From positions 1 to 16,555 of the forward strand of contig JAZSAJ010000005.1 in the NCBI GenBank assembly GCA_045601805.1: a stretch of DNA of 16,555 bases, given 5' to 3'. Positions within the stretch are counted from its first letter, which is position 1. Every line of letters begins with the position of its first letter. The DNA comes from SIG607 sp045601805. Its GTDB lineage: Bacteria > Bacillota > Clostridia > Oscillospirales > Acutalibacteraceae. Shown here in pieces: positions 7,318 through 14,679 of this stretch. Both the position numbers and the translations under genes were made by a program. The notes beneath the pieces were generated by a model. That model saw only the letters and a list, made by a program, of their open reading frames with translations. It ran no database searches and was not told the origin of the DNA.

Positions 7318-9066
7318 TTATACTTCCAAAATAATTGGTAAAACCATTGGGCTGCGCCTTGTTTTACCCGAAATAAAGCGGGAAACACCCTCTTTTAATC
7401 TCATTCTTAAAGAATTGTTATCGCGTATTCTTTGAATGTAACATTTTTCAAGAATATCGCAGGCAATTTCTTCTATTTCACTTATCAGTTCTTCAGATTC
7501 GCGCACATAAACAAACCCACGCGATTCCACAAGCGGACCCGAAACAATTTCCCCCGTTACGCTGTCTTTGGTAACGGCAACAACAATAATTCCGTCTTCG
7601 GCAAGATGTATTCTGTCTTTTAAAACAATACTTCCAACATCGCCAACACCAAGACCGTCAACCAAAATTCTGCCTGCTGTTACTGTATCGGTTTTCTTTA
7701 TAGATTTTGCGCCTATTTCAATAACATCACCGTTCGCTGCCATTAAAATATTTTCTTTTTTAATTCCCATAGAAAGCGCAAGTTCGGCATGTTTTGTTAA
7801 ATGCTTTTGTTCGCCGTGAACAGGAATAAAGAATTTGGGCTTTACAAGACTTAACATAAGTTTAAGTTCTTCCCTGCAAGCGTGGCCAGAAACATGCACA
7901 TCATACATTTTTTCGTAAACCACATTGGCGCCCTTGCGCATTAATTCGTTTACAACCTTGCCAACAGTTTTTTCGTTACCGGGAATGGGGGTTGCCGAAA
8001 TAATTATCATATCGCCGGGAATTAGTTCTAACTGGCGGTGGGCGTTAAACGCCATTCTGTGCAAAGCCGAAAGCGGTTCACCCTGACTTCCTGTGGTTAT
8101 AATAACAAGTTGTTCGGGTAAATATTTTTTTACTTCTTCAATTTCAATTAAAGTGTTTTCGGGAATATGCAAATAGCCAAGTTCACTTGCAACATTTACA
8201 ACATTAAGCATACTTCTGCCCGAAACCGCAACCTTACGGTTACAACGCTTTGCTTCGTCAACAATTTGCTGAATACGGTGAATGTTTGAAGAAAAGGTTG
8301 CAACAATTATTCGGTTTTTACCAGCGTTTTTAAACAAGTTAAAAAACGATTCGCCAACAACACGCTCGCTCATTGTAAATCCTGCTCGTTCGGCATTGGT
8401 TGAATCGGACAAAAGCGCCAAAACACCCTTTGTGCCGTAATGGGCAAATTTTGCAATATCAATAACCTTATCATCAATAGGTGTAGTGTCAATTTTAAAG
8501 TCGCCCGTTTGAATAACGGTGCCAACCTTTGTGGTTATTGCAAAACCCACCGCATCGGGTATTGAATGGTTAACATGAATGGGCTCAATTAAAAATTTAC
8601 CAAGTTCTATTTTATCGCCCGGTTCTATAACATTAAGTTTTGCGCCTGCTAAAAGCCCGTGTTCTTTAAGTTTACCCTGCACAAGACCAATGGTAAGTTT
8701 TGTAGCGTAAATTGGCAAATTGAAATTTTGCAACAAATAACTTATTGCGCCAATATGGTCTTCGTGACCGTGTGTTAACAAAAGACCTATTATTTTATCT
8801 TTGTTTTCAAGAACATAAGTAAAATCGGGTATAACAATGTCAATACCCGGTGTATCTTCATCGGGAAAACTCATTCCGCAATCAACTAAAAGCATATCGC
8901 CGTCGTATTCATAAAGGGTAATATTTTTACCAATTTCACCAAGGCCGCCAAGCGGAATTATTTTTAAAGGTTTCTTTTTTGCGGCAGGTTTTTTATTTGT
9001 TTGTTTTTTATAATTATTTTTACTTTGTTTGCGGTTAGATTTCAAAACTTCGTGTTTTTTATCCAT
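7318..9066 (-). CDS. rnj: Ribonuclease J, metallo-beta-lactamase family
   Basis: 582 aa. RNase J is a dual 5'-3' exo- and endoribonuclease central to mRNA decay and rRNA maturation in Firmicutes. The first 33 residues are a lysine/asparagine-rich tail, not part of the fold. The catalytic domain then begins (LKIIPLGGLGEIGKN). The zinc motif is HGHEDHIG (99-106); other conserved parts are VDCGMSFPDED (61-71), HVNHSIPDAVG, TGDFKID and VHVSGHACREE. The C-terminal FIPVHGE and SRGFVYVRE segments are typical of RNase J. Bacilli often have two copies (rnjA, rnjB), and which one this matches cannot be decided. The ATG at 9066 has a strong GGAGG about 6 nt upstream, and the promoter at 9150-9178 heads the eight-gene run from here. 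Confidence 0.97.
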   Translation of the reverse strand: MDKKHEVLKSNRKQSKNNYKKQTNKKPAAKKKPLKIIPLGGLGEIGKNITLYEYDGDMLLVDCGMSFPDEDTPGIDIVIPDFTYVLENKDKIIGLLLTHGHEDHIGAISYLLQNFNLPIYATKLTIGLVQGKLKEHGLLAGAKLNVIEPGDKIELGKFLIEPIHVNHSIPDAVGFAITTKVGTVIQTGDFKIDTTPIDDKVIDIAKFAHYGTKGVLALLSDSTNAERAGFTMSERVVGESFFNLFKNAGKNRIIVATFSSNIHRIQQIVDEAKRCNRKVAVSGRSMLNVVNVASELGYLHIPENTLIEIEEVKKYLPEQLVIITTGSQGEPLSALHRMAFNAHRQLELIPGDMIIISATPIPGNEKTVGKVVNELMRKGANVVYEKMYDVHVSGHACREELKLMLSLVKPKFFIPVHGEQKHLTKHAELALSMGIKKENILMAANGDVIEIGAKSIKKTDTVTAGRILVDGLGVGDVGSIVLKDRIHLAEDGIIVVAVTKDSVTGEIVSGPLVESRGFVYVRESEELISEIEEIACDILEKCYIQRIRDNNSLRMRLKEGVSRFISGKTRRSPMVLPIILEV

Positions 9067-9149
9067 TTATTTCCTCCAAAAAAATTTCAAATGCCGAAAA
9101 CGGCTATGTAAAAAAGGACACACTCCCCAATATATCTATAATTATATTT

Positions 9150-9178
9150 ATATTATTATAAAAGTGGCAGAATGTCAA
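9150..9178 (-). promoter_or_regulatory. SigA-type promoter for the rnj-rplI-dnaB-tilS-hpt-ftsH run
   Basis: On the minus strand, TTGACA (9178-9173), a 17-nt spacer and TAATAT (9155-9150) make a near-consensus housekeeping promoter. The expected start is near 9143, leaving a leader of about 77 nt before the rnj ATG. It shares the 214-bp intergenic region with the divergent promoter of the radical SAM gene, about 50 bp away. No clear operator repeat was found between the two. Confidence 0.72.
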
Positions 9179-9228
9179 GTTGTATAACAAGATTATGCAC
9201 ATGCCTTGCCTTTTTTAATCGGTTTTAA

Positions 9229-9257
9229 TTGAATTTTATGCTTTACTGTGATATATT
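9229..9257 (+). promoter_or_regulatory. SigA-type promoter for the radical SAM gene
   Basis: TTGAAT (9229-9234), a 17-nt spacer and TATATT (9252-9257) precede the gene. Transcription should start near 9264, giving a very short leader of about 17 nt that contains the ribosome binding site AGGTGA (9270-9275) just before the ATG at 9281. The short imperfect inverted repeat CCTAAAGTTAGG (9261-9272) surrounds the start region; it may be coincidental. Confidence 0.6.
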
Positions 9258-9280
9258 TTACCTAAAGTTAGGTGAAATAA

Positions 9281-10150
9281 ATGTATAAAACGCTAAACGA
9301 ACACTACAAAGAAAAATTTGGGTGCAAGGTTTATAAACTAAGTTTAGACAGCGGTTTTACCTGCCCCAACCGTGACGGAAAAATAAGTGACAAAGGTTGC
9401 ATTTTTTGTTTAAACGGGTCGGGCGCTTTTTCGCAAAAGCAGTGCGAAAGTATTGAAGTTCAACTGCAAAAAGCAAAGCAAAAGGTTGAAAGCAAAAACA
9501 AAGGTGGAAAATATATTGCATATTTTCAGTCCTTTACCAATACTTACGCACCAATAGAAAAACTAAAAGAACTGTTTTGGGATGCAATAAAACCAGATTT
9601 TATTGTTGGAATTTCTATTGCAACAAGGCCTGATTGTTTAGAAGACGAAGTGGTACTTTTGCTTAGCGAAATTAACAAAATCAAGCCGGTTTATGTTGAA
9701 CTCGGGTTACAAACAACCGATGAAAACTGTGCAAAAGAAATTAACCGCGGTTATAAAAACGAAGTTTATTTAGGCGCTGTAAAACGGCTTAAAGAAAAAG
9801 GCATAAATGTTGTAACCCACATTATTATAGGGCTTCCCTTTGAAAGCCCAAAACAAGCGGTAAAAACTACACGCCAGAGCGTTTTGGCAGGCACAAACGG
9901 GGTTAAATTTCACCTTTTGCATGTGCTTAAAAACACCGAACTACAAAGGCGTTATGAAGCAGGTGAATTTAAGTGTTTAAGTTTAGAAGAATACGCAAAA
10001 ATTTTAAAGGAATGTATAGCCGTTTTACCCAAAGAAACTGTTGTTCACAGAATTACAGGTGACGGTGCTAAAAAAGATTTAGTTGCGCCGCTTTGGTCGG
10101 CCGATAAAAAGGCGGTTTTAAACTATTTAAACAATTACTTAAAAGAATAA
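9281..10150 (+). CDS. Radical SAM protein, YhcC/TIGR01212 family
   Basis: 289 aa. The [4Fe-4S] cluster cysteines are C28, C40 and C43 in CPNRDGKISDKGCIFC. This spacing, with 11 residues between the first two cysteines, departs from the common CxxxCxxC and is characteristic of the YhcC/TIGR01212 group. IGISIATRPDCL, VELGLQTTDENCAKEINRGY and THIIIGLPFE are typical downstream barrel segments, resembling the Elp3/oxygen-independent coproporphyrinogen oxidase superfamily. The reaction of the family is not established to my knowledge, so no function is assigned. AGGTGA 6 nt before the ATG fixes the start. The gene is monocistronic, divergent from rnj, and ends at a strong bidirectional terminator. 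Confidence 0.92.
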   Translation: MYKTLNEHYKEKFGCKVYKLSLDSGFTCPNRDGKISDKGCIFCLNGSGAFSQKQCESIEVQLQKAKQKVESKNKGGKYIAYFQSFTNTYAPIEKLKELFWDAIKPDFIVGISIATRPDCLEDEVVLLLSEINKIKPVYVELGLQTTDENCAKEINRGYKNEVYLGAVKRLKEKGINVVTHIIIGLPFESPKQAVKTTRQSVLAGTNGVKFHLLHVLKNTELQRRYEAGEFKCLSLEEYAKILKECIAVLPKETVVHRITGDGAKKDLVAPLWSADKKAVLNYLNNYLKE

Positions 10151-10183
10151 ACCGATGTTCTTGTTTAGGAACATCGGTTTTTG
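10151..10183 (+). terminator. Bidirectional intrinsic terminator between the radical SAM gene and lysA
   Basis: ACCGATGTTC (10151-10160) pairs perfectly with GAACATCGGT (10169-10178) around an 8-nt loop. It is followed on the plus strand by TTTT and on the minus strand by TTTATTCTTTT. The hairpin fills the whole 33-bp gap between the convergent stops at 10150 and 10184, so it should terminate both transcripts. Confidence 0.88.
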
Positions 10184-11479
10184 TTATTCATCAAGCGCTA
10201 TTAAGTGTTCGTATGTTTCGCCGCGCACAGCAACATAACTTTCGCCGCCCTTTAGCATAACTACGGGCGGTCTTAAAACCCTATTATAGTTTGAAGCCAT
10301 TGAATAGTTATATGCGCCGGTTGTAAGTATGGCAAGAATATCGTTTCTTTCGGGTTTTGCAATTAAAACATCGCGTCTTAAAACATCGCCCGATTCACAG
10401 CACCTACCAACAACAGTTGCCAAATAATCGGCGTTTTCACCCGCTTTTTGAGCGTTAATTACGGTGTATTCAGCGCCGTATAAGGTGTAACGCGGGTTAT
10501 CGGTCATACCGCCGTTTACCGAAACATAATTGCGGTAGTCCCCTACTTCTTTAACCGAGCCAACGCTATATAGGGTTATACCCGAATCGGCAACAATGCT
10601 TCTGCCCGGTTCAAGCATAATTTTAGGTGCGGTTATACCAACTTCATTTGCTACTTCGGTTATATACCCTGCAATTTCTTTAAGCAGTTCTTCGTAATTT
10701 ACTTCGGGTTCTTTTTCGGTGTATCTAACACCCAAACCGCCGCCTAAGTTTATAACTTCGGCTTTGTAGCCAAGTTCTTCTGCGACCTTTTTTGCAAAGG
10801 TGAACATAATTTGAAGCGCGTCTTTATAAAGTGAAACTTCAAAAAGCTGCGAGCCAACATGGCAATGGAAGCCCAAAAGTTCAATATTTTTACAAGAAAG
10901 AACCGCTTTAACCGCTTCTTTTGCTTGGTTGGTTTGAATGGCAACGCCAAACTTTGAATCAACCGTACCTGTGTTAATTTTGCGGTGGGTATGTGGGTCA
11001 ATACCCGGAGTTACGCGAATTAGCGCCTTTTGCACAATACCGCGGTCGCTAGCGGCTTGCTGAAGTGCATAAATTTCATCAAAACTATCAAGCACAAAAT
11101 GGCCAACGCCTAAATCTAAAGCAACCCTTATATCTTCGTCAGATTTATTATTACCGTGGTAAAAGCAGTTTTCCATTGGAAAACCTGCCGCTTTGGCAGT
11201 ATACGCTTCGCCCGGAGAAACCAGGTCAACATTAACCCCTTCTTCTGCCATTATTTGATAAATTCTTTTACAAGAAAACGCCTTACTTGCGTATTCGGGC
11301 ATACTTCCCTTTGGGAAATATTTTGCCATGGTGTTTTTATATACCCTTATACGACTGCGGATATTATCTTCATCCATTAAATAAAGCGGTGTGCCGTATT
11401 GTTTAGCAAGAGAAACAGTGTCTTGCCCTGCAAAATACAAATGGCCGTTTTCGCCTATTGTTAGGTTTTTATAAAGCAT
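10184..11479 (-). CDS. lysA: Diaminopimelate decarboxylase
   Basis: 431 aa. LysA decarboxylates meso-diaminopimelate to L-lysine, the last step of the pathway, using pyridoxal phosphate. The Schiff-base lysine is K66 in PEYASKAFSC. HCHVGSQ (205-211), GGGLGVRY (246-253), the phosphate-binding EPGRSIVADSG (290-300) and RCCESGD (359-365, with the catalytic cysteine of the dimer partner) are all present. The fold is an alanine-racemase-type barrel followed by a C-terminal beta domain. The ATG at 11479 overlaps the dapA stop as TAATG, with AAGGGG inside the last dapA codons as ribosome binding site. Translation is therefore coupled to dapA and both genes come under the upstream lysine riboswitch. 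Confidence 0.98.
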   Translation of the reverse strand: MLYKNLTIGENGHLYFAGQDTVSLAKQYGTPLYLMDEDNIRSRIRVYKNTMAKYFPKGSMPEYASKAFSCKRIYQIMAEEGVNVDLVSPGEAYTAKAAGFPMENCFYHGNNKSDEDIRVALDLGVGHFVLDSFDEIYALQQAASDRGIVQKALIRVTPGIDPHTHRKINTGTVDSKFGVAIQTNQAKEAVKAVLSCKNIELLGFHCHVGSQLFEVSLYKDALQIMFTFAKKVAEELGYKAEVINLGGGLGVRYTEKEPEVNYEELLKEIAGYITEVANEVGITAPKIMLEPGRSIVADSGITLYSVGSVKEVGDYRNYVSVNGGMTDNPRYTLYGAEYTVINAQKAGENADYLATVVGRCCESGDVLRRDVLIAKPERNDILAILTTGAYNYSMASNYNRVLRPPVVMLKGGESYVAVRGETYEHLIALDE

Positions 11480-12363
11480 TAAATTACCCCTTGCTTTTTA
11501 AGTTCAGAAAGTAGAACCTTTTTGTGTTCTTCTTCCATTGGTGTAAGAGGAAGTCGCAAATAATCTTCGCAATACCCTAAAGCCGCCATAGCCGCCTTTA
11601 CGGGAATTGGGTTAACCTCGCTAAAAAGCGCTTTTATAAGCGGTAAAAGTTCAAGCTGTAAAGATAGAGCGCCCTTAATATCGCCCTCAAAGAATTTATC
11701 GCAAATCTCAACAGATTTTTTGGGGAGCGGATTTGAAAGCACCGAAATACAACCTTTTCCGCCAAGCGACAATATGGGCACAATTTGGTCGTCATTACCC
11801 GAATAAATATCAATATCATCTCCAACCAAAGCAGCAATTTCAGCAATTTGAGAAATATTGCCCGATGCCTCTTTAATGGCAACAATGTTTGGGTGTTTAG
11901 CCAGTGCTTGAACTGTTTTGGGTTCAATATTAACGCCTGTTCTTGAGGGCACATTATAAAGTATTACGGGTGCGGTTGAAACATTTGCAATTTCGGTAAA
12001 CATTTTAATAAGGCCGTTTTGTGTGGCTTTGTTATAGTAAGGTGTTACCACCAAAACAGCATCTGCCCCAACTTCACAAGCATATTTTGTTAGCATAACG
12101 GCGTAATCGGTATCGTTAGAGCCGGTACCGGCAATTACGGGCACCCTTTTTGCAACCTTTTCAACCGAAAAGCGAATAACTTCTTTGTGTTCGTCATCGG
12201 TTAAGGTAGAGCCCTCGCCCGTTGTACCGCAAACAACCAAGCCATTAACGCCCTCAGCAATTTGCCATTCAATAAGTTTTTCCAAAGCGGCATAATCAAC
12301 ACCGTTTTCGGTAATAGGGGTAACTAACGCTGTGGCAATACCTGTAAATACTGTTTTTTTCAT
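11479..12363 (-). CDS. dapA: 4-hydroxy-tetrahydrodipicolinate synthase
   Basis: 294 aa, the standard length. DapA condenses pyruvate with aspartate semialdehyde, the first committed step toward diaminopimelate and lysine. The pyruvate Schiff-base lysine is K164 in VAIKEASGNI. Y136 and R141 lie in ILYNVPSRTG and T47-T48 in CGTTGEGS, so the proton-relay and substrate residues are complete. The frame stays open 40 codons further, to 12483, but that extension runs through the riboswitch terminator and 3' domain. AAAGGAGT directly upstream of the ATG at 12363 decides the start. The gene is the first of the dapA-lysA unit and, by the visible leader, should be turned off at the transcription level when lysine is plentiful. 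Confidence 0.98.
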   Translation of the reverse strand: MKKTVFTGIATALVTPITENGVDYAALEKLIEWQIAEGVNGLVVCGTTGEGSTLTDDEHKEVIRFSVEKVAKRVPVIAGTGSNDTDYAVMLTKYACEVGADAVLVVTPYYNKATQNGLIKMFTEIANVSTAPVILYNVPSRTGVNIEPKTVQALAKHPNIVAIKEASGNISQIAEIAALVGDDIDIYSGNDDQIVPILSLGGKGCISVLSNPLPKKSVEICDKFFEGDIKGALSLQLELLPLIKALFSEVNPIPVKAAMAALGYCEDYLRLPLTPMEEEHKKVLLSELKKQGVI

Positions 12364-12383
12364 TTTTAAAACTCCTTTTACAA

Positions 12384-12411
12384 AAGAAAAATAGCCGTAA
12401 GAACGGCTACC
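12384..12411 (-). terminator. Intrinsic terminator, expression platform of the lysine riboswitch
   Basis: On the minus strand, TAGCCGT (12409-12403) pairs with ACGGCTA (12398-12392) around TTCT-type loop bases and is followed by TTTTTCTTTT. The 5' side of the stem, TTTGGTAGC (12414-12406), is also fully complementary to GCTATCAAA (12458-12450), the 3' strand of the riboswitch P1 helix plus adjacent bases. Terminator and antiterminator therefore exclude each other. The dapA ribosome binding site follows a few bases after the T-tract. Confidence 0.9.
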
Positions 12412-12451
12412 AAAACAAAACACACAAACAATACGCTTGTGAAAGTTTATT

Positions 12452-12612
12452 TGATAGCTCTCCGCCAATGGCGACAGTAACAAAAATATTATTTCTTGCT
12501 ACCAAGAAAACCTTTGCCAAAGTTTTCTTTCGGCGGCTGCACCTTTTGCGCCACACAACCCTGCCGGGTTATTGCATGGCGTTACTAATTACACACCGCG
12601 CCTCTATCTTAC
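12452..12612 (-). ncRNA. Lysine riboswitch (L-box)
   Basis: The leader read on the minus strand opens with AAGATAGAGG (12610-12601) and closes with GGAGAGCTATC (12463-12453), the hallmark ends of the L-box. P1 is GATAG (12608-12604) with CTATC (12457-12453). P2b is CGCCA...AACCC with GGGTT...TGGCG. P3 is AAGAAAAC with GTTTTCTT, P4 is GTAGCAA with TTGTTAC, and P5 is CGCC-att-GGCG. The segment GTGCAGCCGCCGAAAG between P2 and P3 matches the conserved junction region. The aptamer lies between a strong promoter and an intrinsic terminator, directly in front of dapA-lysA. It should therefore sense the pathway's own product and terminate transcription when lysine binds. Confidence 0.95.
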
Positions 12613-12622
12613 ATTAAAAATT

Positions 12623-12651
12623 ATATTAACATATCTGTTTTATTTTGTCAA
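12623..12651 (-). promoter_or_regulatory. SigA-type promoter of the riboswitch-dapA-lysA unit
   Basis: On the minus strand, TTGACA (12651-12646), a 17-nt spacer and TAATAT (12628-12623) precede the L-box. The expected start is near 12616, only about 6 nt before the conserved AAGATAGAGG. The hexamers and spacing are identical to the rnj promoter. The ddh terminator lies immediately upstream, so the unit appears transcriptionally independent. Confidence 0.82.
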
Positions 12652-12664
12652 CACACATAATACA

Positions 12665-12692
12665 TAAAAAAAGAGCCAAGCGGCTCTTTTTT
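12665..12692 (-). terminator. Intrinsic terminator of ddh
   Basis: GAGCC (12673-12677) and GGCTC (12682-12686) with a 4-nt loop, extended by facing A and T runs, give AAAAAAGAGCC...GGCTCTTTTTTT on either strand. On the minus strand it overlaps the ddh stop codon and is followed by a long T-run, so it should end the HAD-hydrolase-ddh transcript before the riboswitch promoter. Confidence 0.9.
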
Positions 12693-13683
12693 ATAGTAGA
12701 TTTTTAATAATTTCGTTTCTGTCAAGCGAAGATAAGTAAGCAGGCGGAATATCAAACACGGTTTTTGCACCGGTTACACCCTCTTTATTAAGTTTATAAA
12801 CCGCGCGAGCATATGCCACAATAACACTTGCAGTAAATTCGGGGTTAGAGCCAAGATTAAGTGAATACTCAATTTTTTGCTTGGTTTCGCCGTTTACACC
12901 TGTTTTGCCGGTTCTAATAACAAAACCGCCGTGCGGCATACCGCTGTGTTCTTTTTTCATTTCTTCGGCAGTTATAAAATGTACTGTTGTGTCGTAATCG
13001 GCAAAATAGTTAGGCATTGTTTTAATTTCTTCTTCAATACGGTTTAAATCGGCACCTTCTTCTGCCACAACAAAACATTCCCTTGTGTGCTTTTGGCGAA
13101 CGGTAAGTTCGGGGTTTTCACCGCTACGCACCGCTTCAATTGCGCTATCTACAGGCACTGTGTACTGTTTAGCGTCAAGCACACCGTCAATTCTTCTTAT
13201 TGCGTCGGAATGGCCTTGGCTAACGCCCTTACCCCAAAAAGTGTAATCTTTTCCGTTTGGAATTATGCAGTTGCCAAAGAGTCGCATAATACTAAACATA
13301 CCGGGGTCCCAACCAGCCGAAATTAAGGCAACTTTGCCGCCTTTTTGGGCGCTTTTATCAACTGCAGCAAAATGTTCGGGAATTTTTGCGTGGGTATCAA
13401 AGCTGTCAATAATATTAAAATATTCTGCATATTTAGGGCTTTGCTCTGGCAAATCTTTGGCGCTTCCCGAACAAAGAATTAATACATCAATATCGTCTTT
13501 TTTGCTTTGGAGTTCGCTAATATTATAAACCTTTACATCACTGATTAATGTTTTAAGTGAATTAGGGTCGCGCCTTGTAAAAAAGGCGGTAAGGCACATA
13601 TCATCGTTTTGCCTTAAAGCCAGTTCAACGCCCCTGCCCAAATTTCCGTAACCAAGTATTGCTACCCTTATTTTTTCTGTCAT
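12691..13683 (-). CDS. ddh: meso-Diaminopimelate D-dehydrogenase
   Basis: 330 aa. Ddh performs NADPH-dependent reductive amination of tetrahydrodipicolinate straight to meso-diaminopimelate, bypassing the succinylase/acetylase branches. The N-terminal Rossmann fold opens with VAILGYGNLGRGVELAL (GYGNLG at 11-16). FFTRRDP follows and probably contacts NADPH phosphate. VLILCSGS, SAGWDPGMFSIMR, TFWGKGVSQGHSDAIRRIDGV and PHGGFVIRTG are characteristic Ddh segments of the substrate-binding domain. The ATG at 13683 has GGGAG about 9 nt upstream. The gene begins 3 nt after the alpha/beta hydrolase stop and is the last gene of that operon. Its product feeds LysA, encoded just downstream but under separate control. 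Confidence 0.96.
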   Translation of the reverse strand: MTEKIRVAILGYGNLGRGVELALRQNDDMCLTAFFTRRDPNSLKTLISDVKVYNISELQSKKDDIDVLILCSGSAKDLPEQSPKYAEYFNIIDSFDTHAKIPEHFAAVDKSAQKGGKVALISAGWDPGMFSIMRLFGNCIIPNGKDYTFWGKGVSQGHSDAIRRIDGVLDAKQYTVPVDSAIEAVRSGENPELTVRQKHTRECFVVAEEGADLNRIEEEIKTMPNYFADYDTTVHFITAEEMKKEHSGMPHGGFVIRTGKTGVNGETKQKIEYSLNLGSNPEFTASVIVAYARAVYKLNKEGVTGAKTVFDIPPAYLSSLDRNEIIKNLL

Positions 13684-13686
13684 TTT

Positions 13687-14679
13687 TTATTTCTCCCTTT
13701 CAGCATTGTCAAAATCAGCCCAAAACTGTTTTGCCATCTTTTCGTATCTTTCCTTATCAACCGCATAACTCATACCGTGTTCTGCGCCGGGTACAATCAA
13801 AAGGCGTTTTGGAGCCTTACACGCTTTGTAATTTTCATAAGTCATTTCCACCGGCACAAAACTGTCATCTGTTCCGTGCACAAAAAAGATGGGAACCTTA
13901 TTGGTTTCAAGCGCCTTTAATGTTGTGTATTCGTCCGATTTCATATTTATTGTTTTTTTGCAAAGTTCATCAACACTTGGCGCAAAAATATTATACGAAA
14001 TGTTCATATTGTTTTTAACAACGTGACGCCAAATCGCTTTTGCCGAAGTAAAAGCGCAGTCTGCCGTTATACCCTTTACATTTTCGGGCAAATCAAAACC
14101 TGCTGTCATAAGCACGGTAGCCGCGCCCATTGAAAGACCGTTTAAATAAATTGGCAAAGAGAAGTTTAGCTTTTCGTTTGCCCAGTTTATCCAATCTAAA
14201 CAGTCAAAGCGTTCTATCATACCAAAGCCCATATACTCGCCGCCGCTGTTGTTTTGCGCGCGCTGTTCGGCATAAAGAACATTACAGCCGTTTTCATACC
14301 AAAATTTACTTGCCATACAAAAATCCCGTGCCCAAGAAGAACGCCAGCCGTGCATAGCAATAATGGTACGCTTGTTTTCCTTTTTATAATACCAATGTCC
14401 AATAAGTTTTGCTCCGTCGTGGGCGGTTATTTCAACAACTTCCAACCCGCTGTTTTCAAGTCTTTTGCCCTCTTCTTCCGCTTCTTTTAATATATCGTTT
14501 ACGGCAGAATCCATACCGCTAATACGCTCTTTAGCAACTTTATAAAGCTTTGGTTCTTCGCGGTTTAAAGCCACTTTTATAAAGTTTTTGGTAAGCGCGT
14601 AAGAAGCCGCCGCAGCGCCGCCTATTGCACCGCCTATAAGTGCGGCAGAAACCAAAAGTTTTTTGGTTGTTATTTTCAC
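13687..14679 (-). CDS. Membrane-anchored alpha/beta hydrolase, substrate unknown
   Basis: 330 aa. The N-terminus MKITTKKLLVSAALIGGAIG continues into an Ala/Gly-rich hydrophobic stretch (about residues 8-28) that reads as an uncleaved membrane anchor. The hydrolase domain follows. AMHGWRSSW (H110-G111) forms the oxyanion region, GLSMGA gives nucleophile S183, HGTDDSFVP gives D272 and GAEHGMSY gives H301, so the catalytic triad is complete. The family (BAAT/YqkD/FrsA-like hydrolases) includes esterases and peptidases; nothing here fixes the substrate. The start is a GTG overlapping the HAD stop as GTGA, with AAAGGGA 9 nt upstream. It is followed by ddh after 3 nt; the functional link between these genes is not obvious. 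Confidence 0.9.
   Translation of the reverse strand: MKITTKKLLVSAALIGGAIGGAAAASYALTKNFIKVALNREEPKLYKVAKERISGMDSAVNDILKEAEEEGKRLENSGLEVVEITAHDGAKLIGHWYYKKENKRTIIAMHGWRSSWARDFCMASKFWYENGCNVLYAEQRAQNNSGGEYMGFGMIERFDCLDWINWANEKLNFSLPIYLNGLSMGAATVLMTAGFDLPENVKGITADCAFTSAKAIWRHVVKNNMNISYNIFAPSVDELCKKTINMKSDEYTTLKALETNKVPIFFVHGTDDSFVPVEMTYENYKACKAPKRLLIVPGAEHGMSYAVDKERYEKMAKQFWADFDNAEREK

Noticed and set aside
12364..12483. A 40-codon N-terminal extension of dapA reaching into the riboswitch
   Set aside because: It spans the terminator hairpin and the 3' part of the L-box, lacks a ribosome binding site, and has no likeness to DapA N-termini. AAAGGAGT before 12363 marks the real start.
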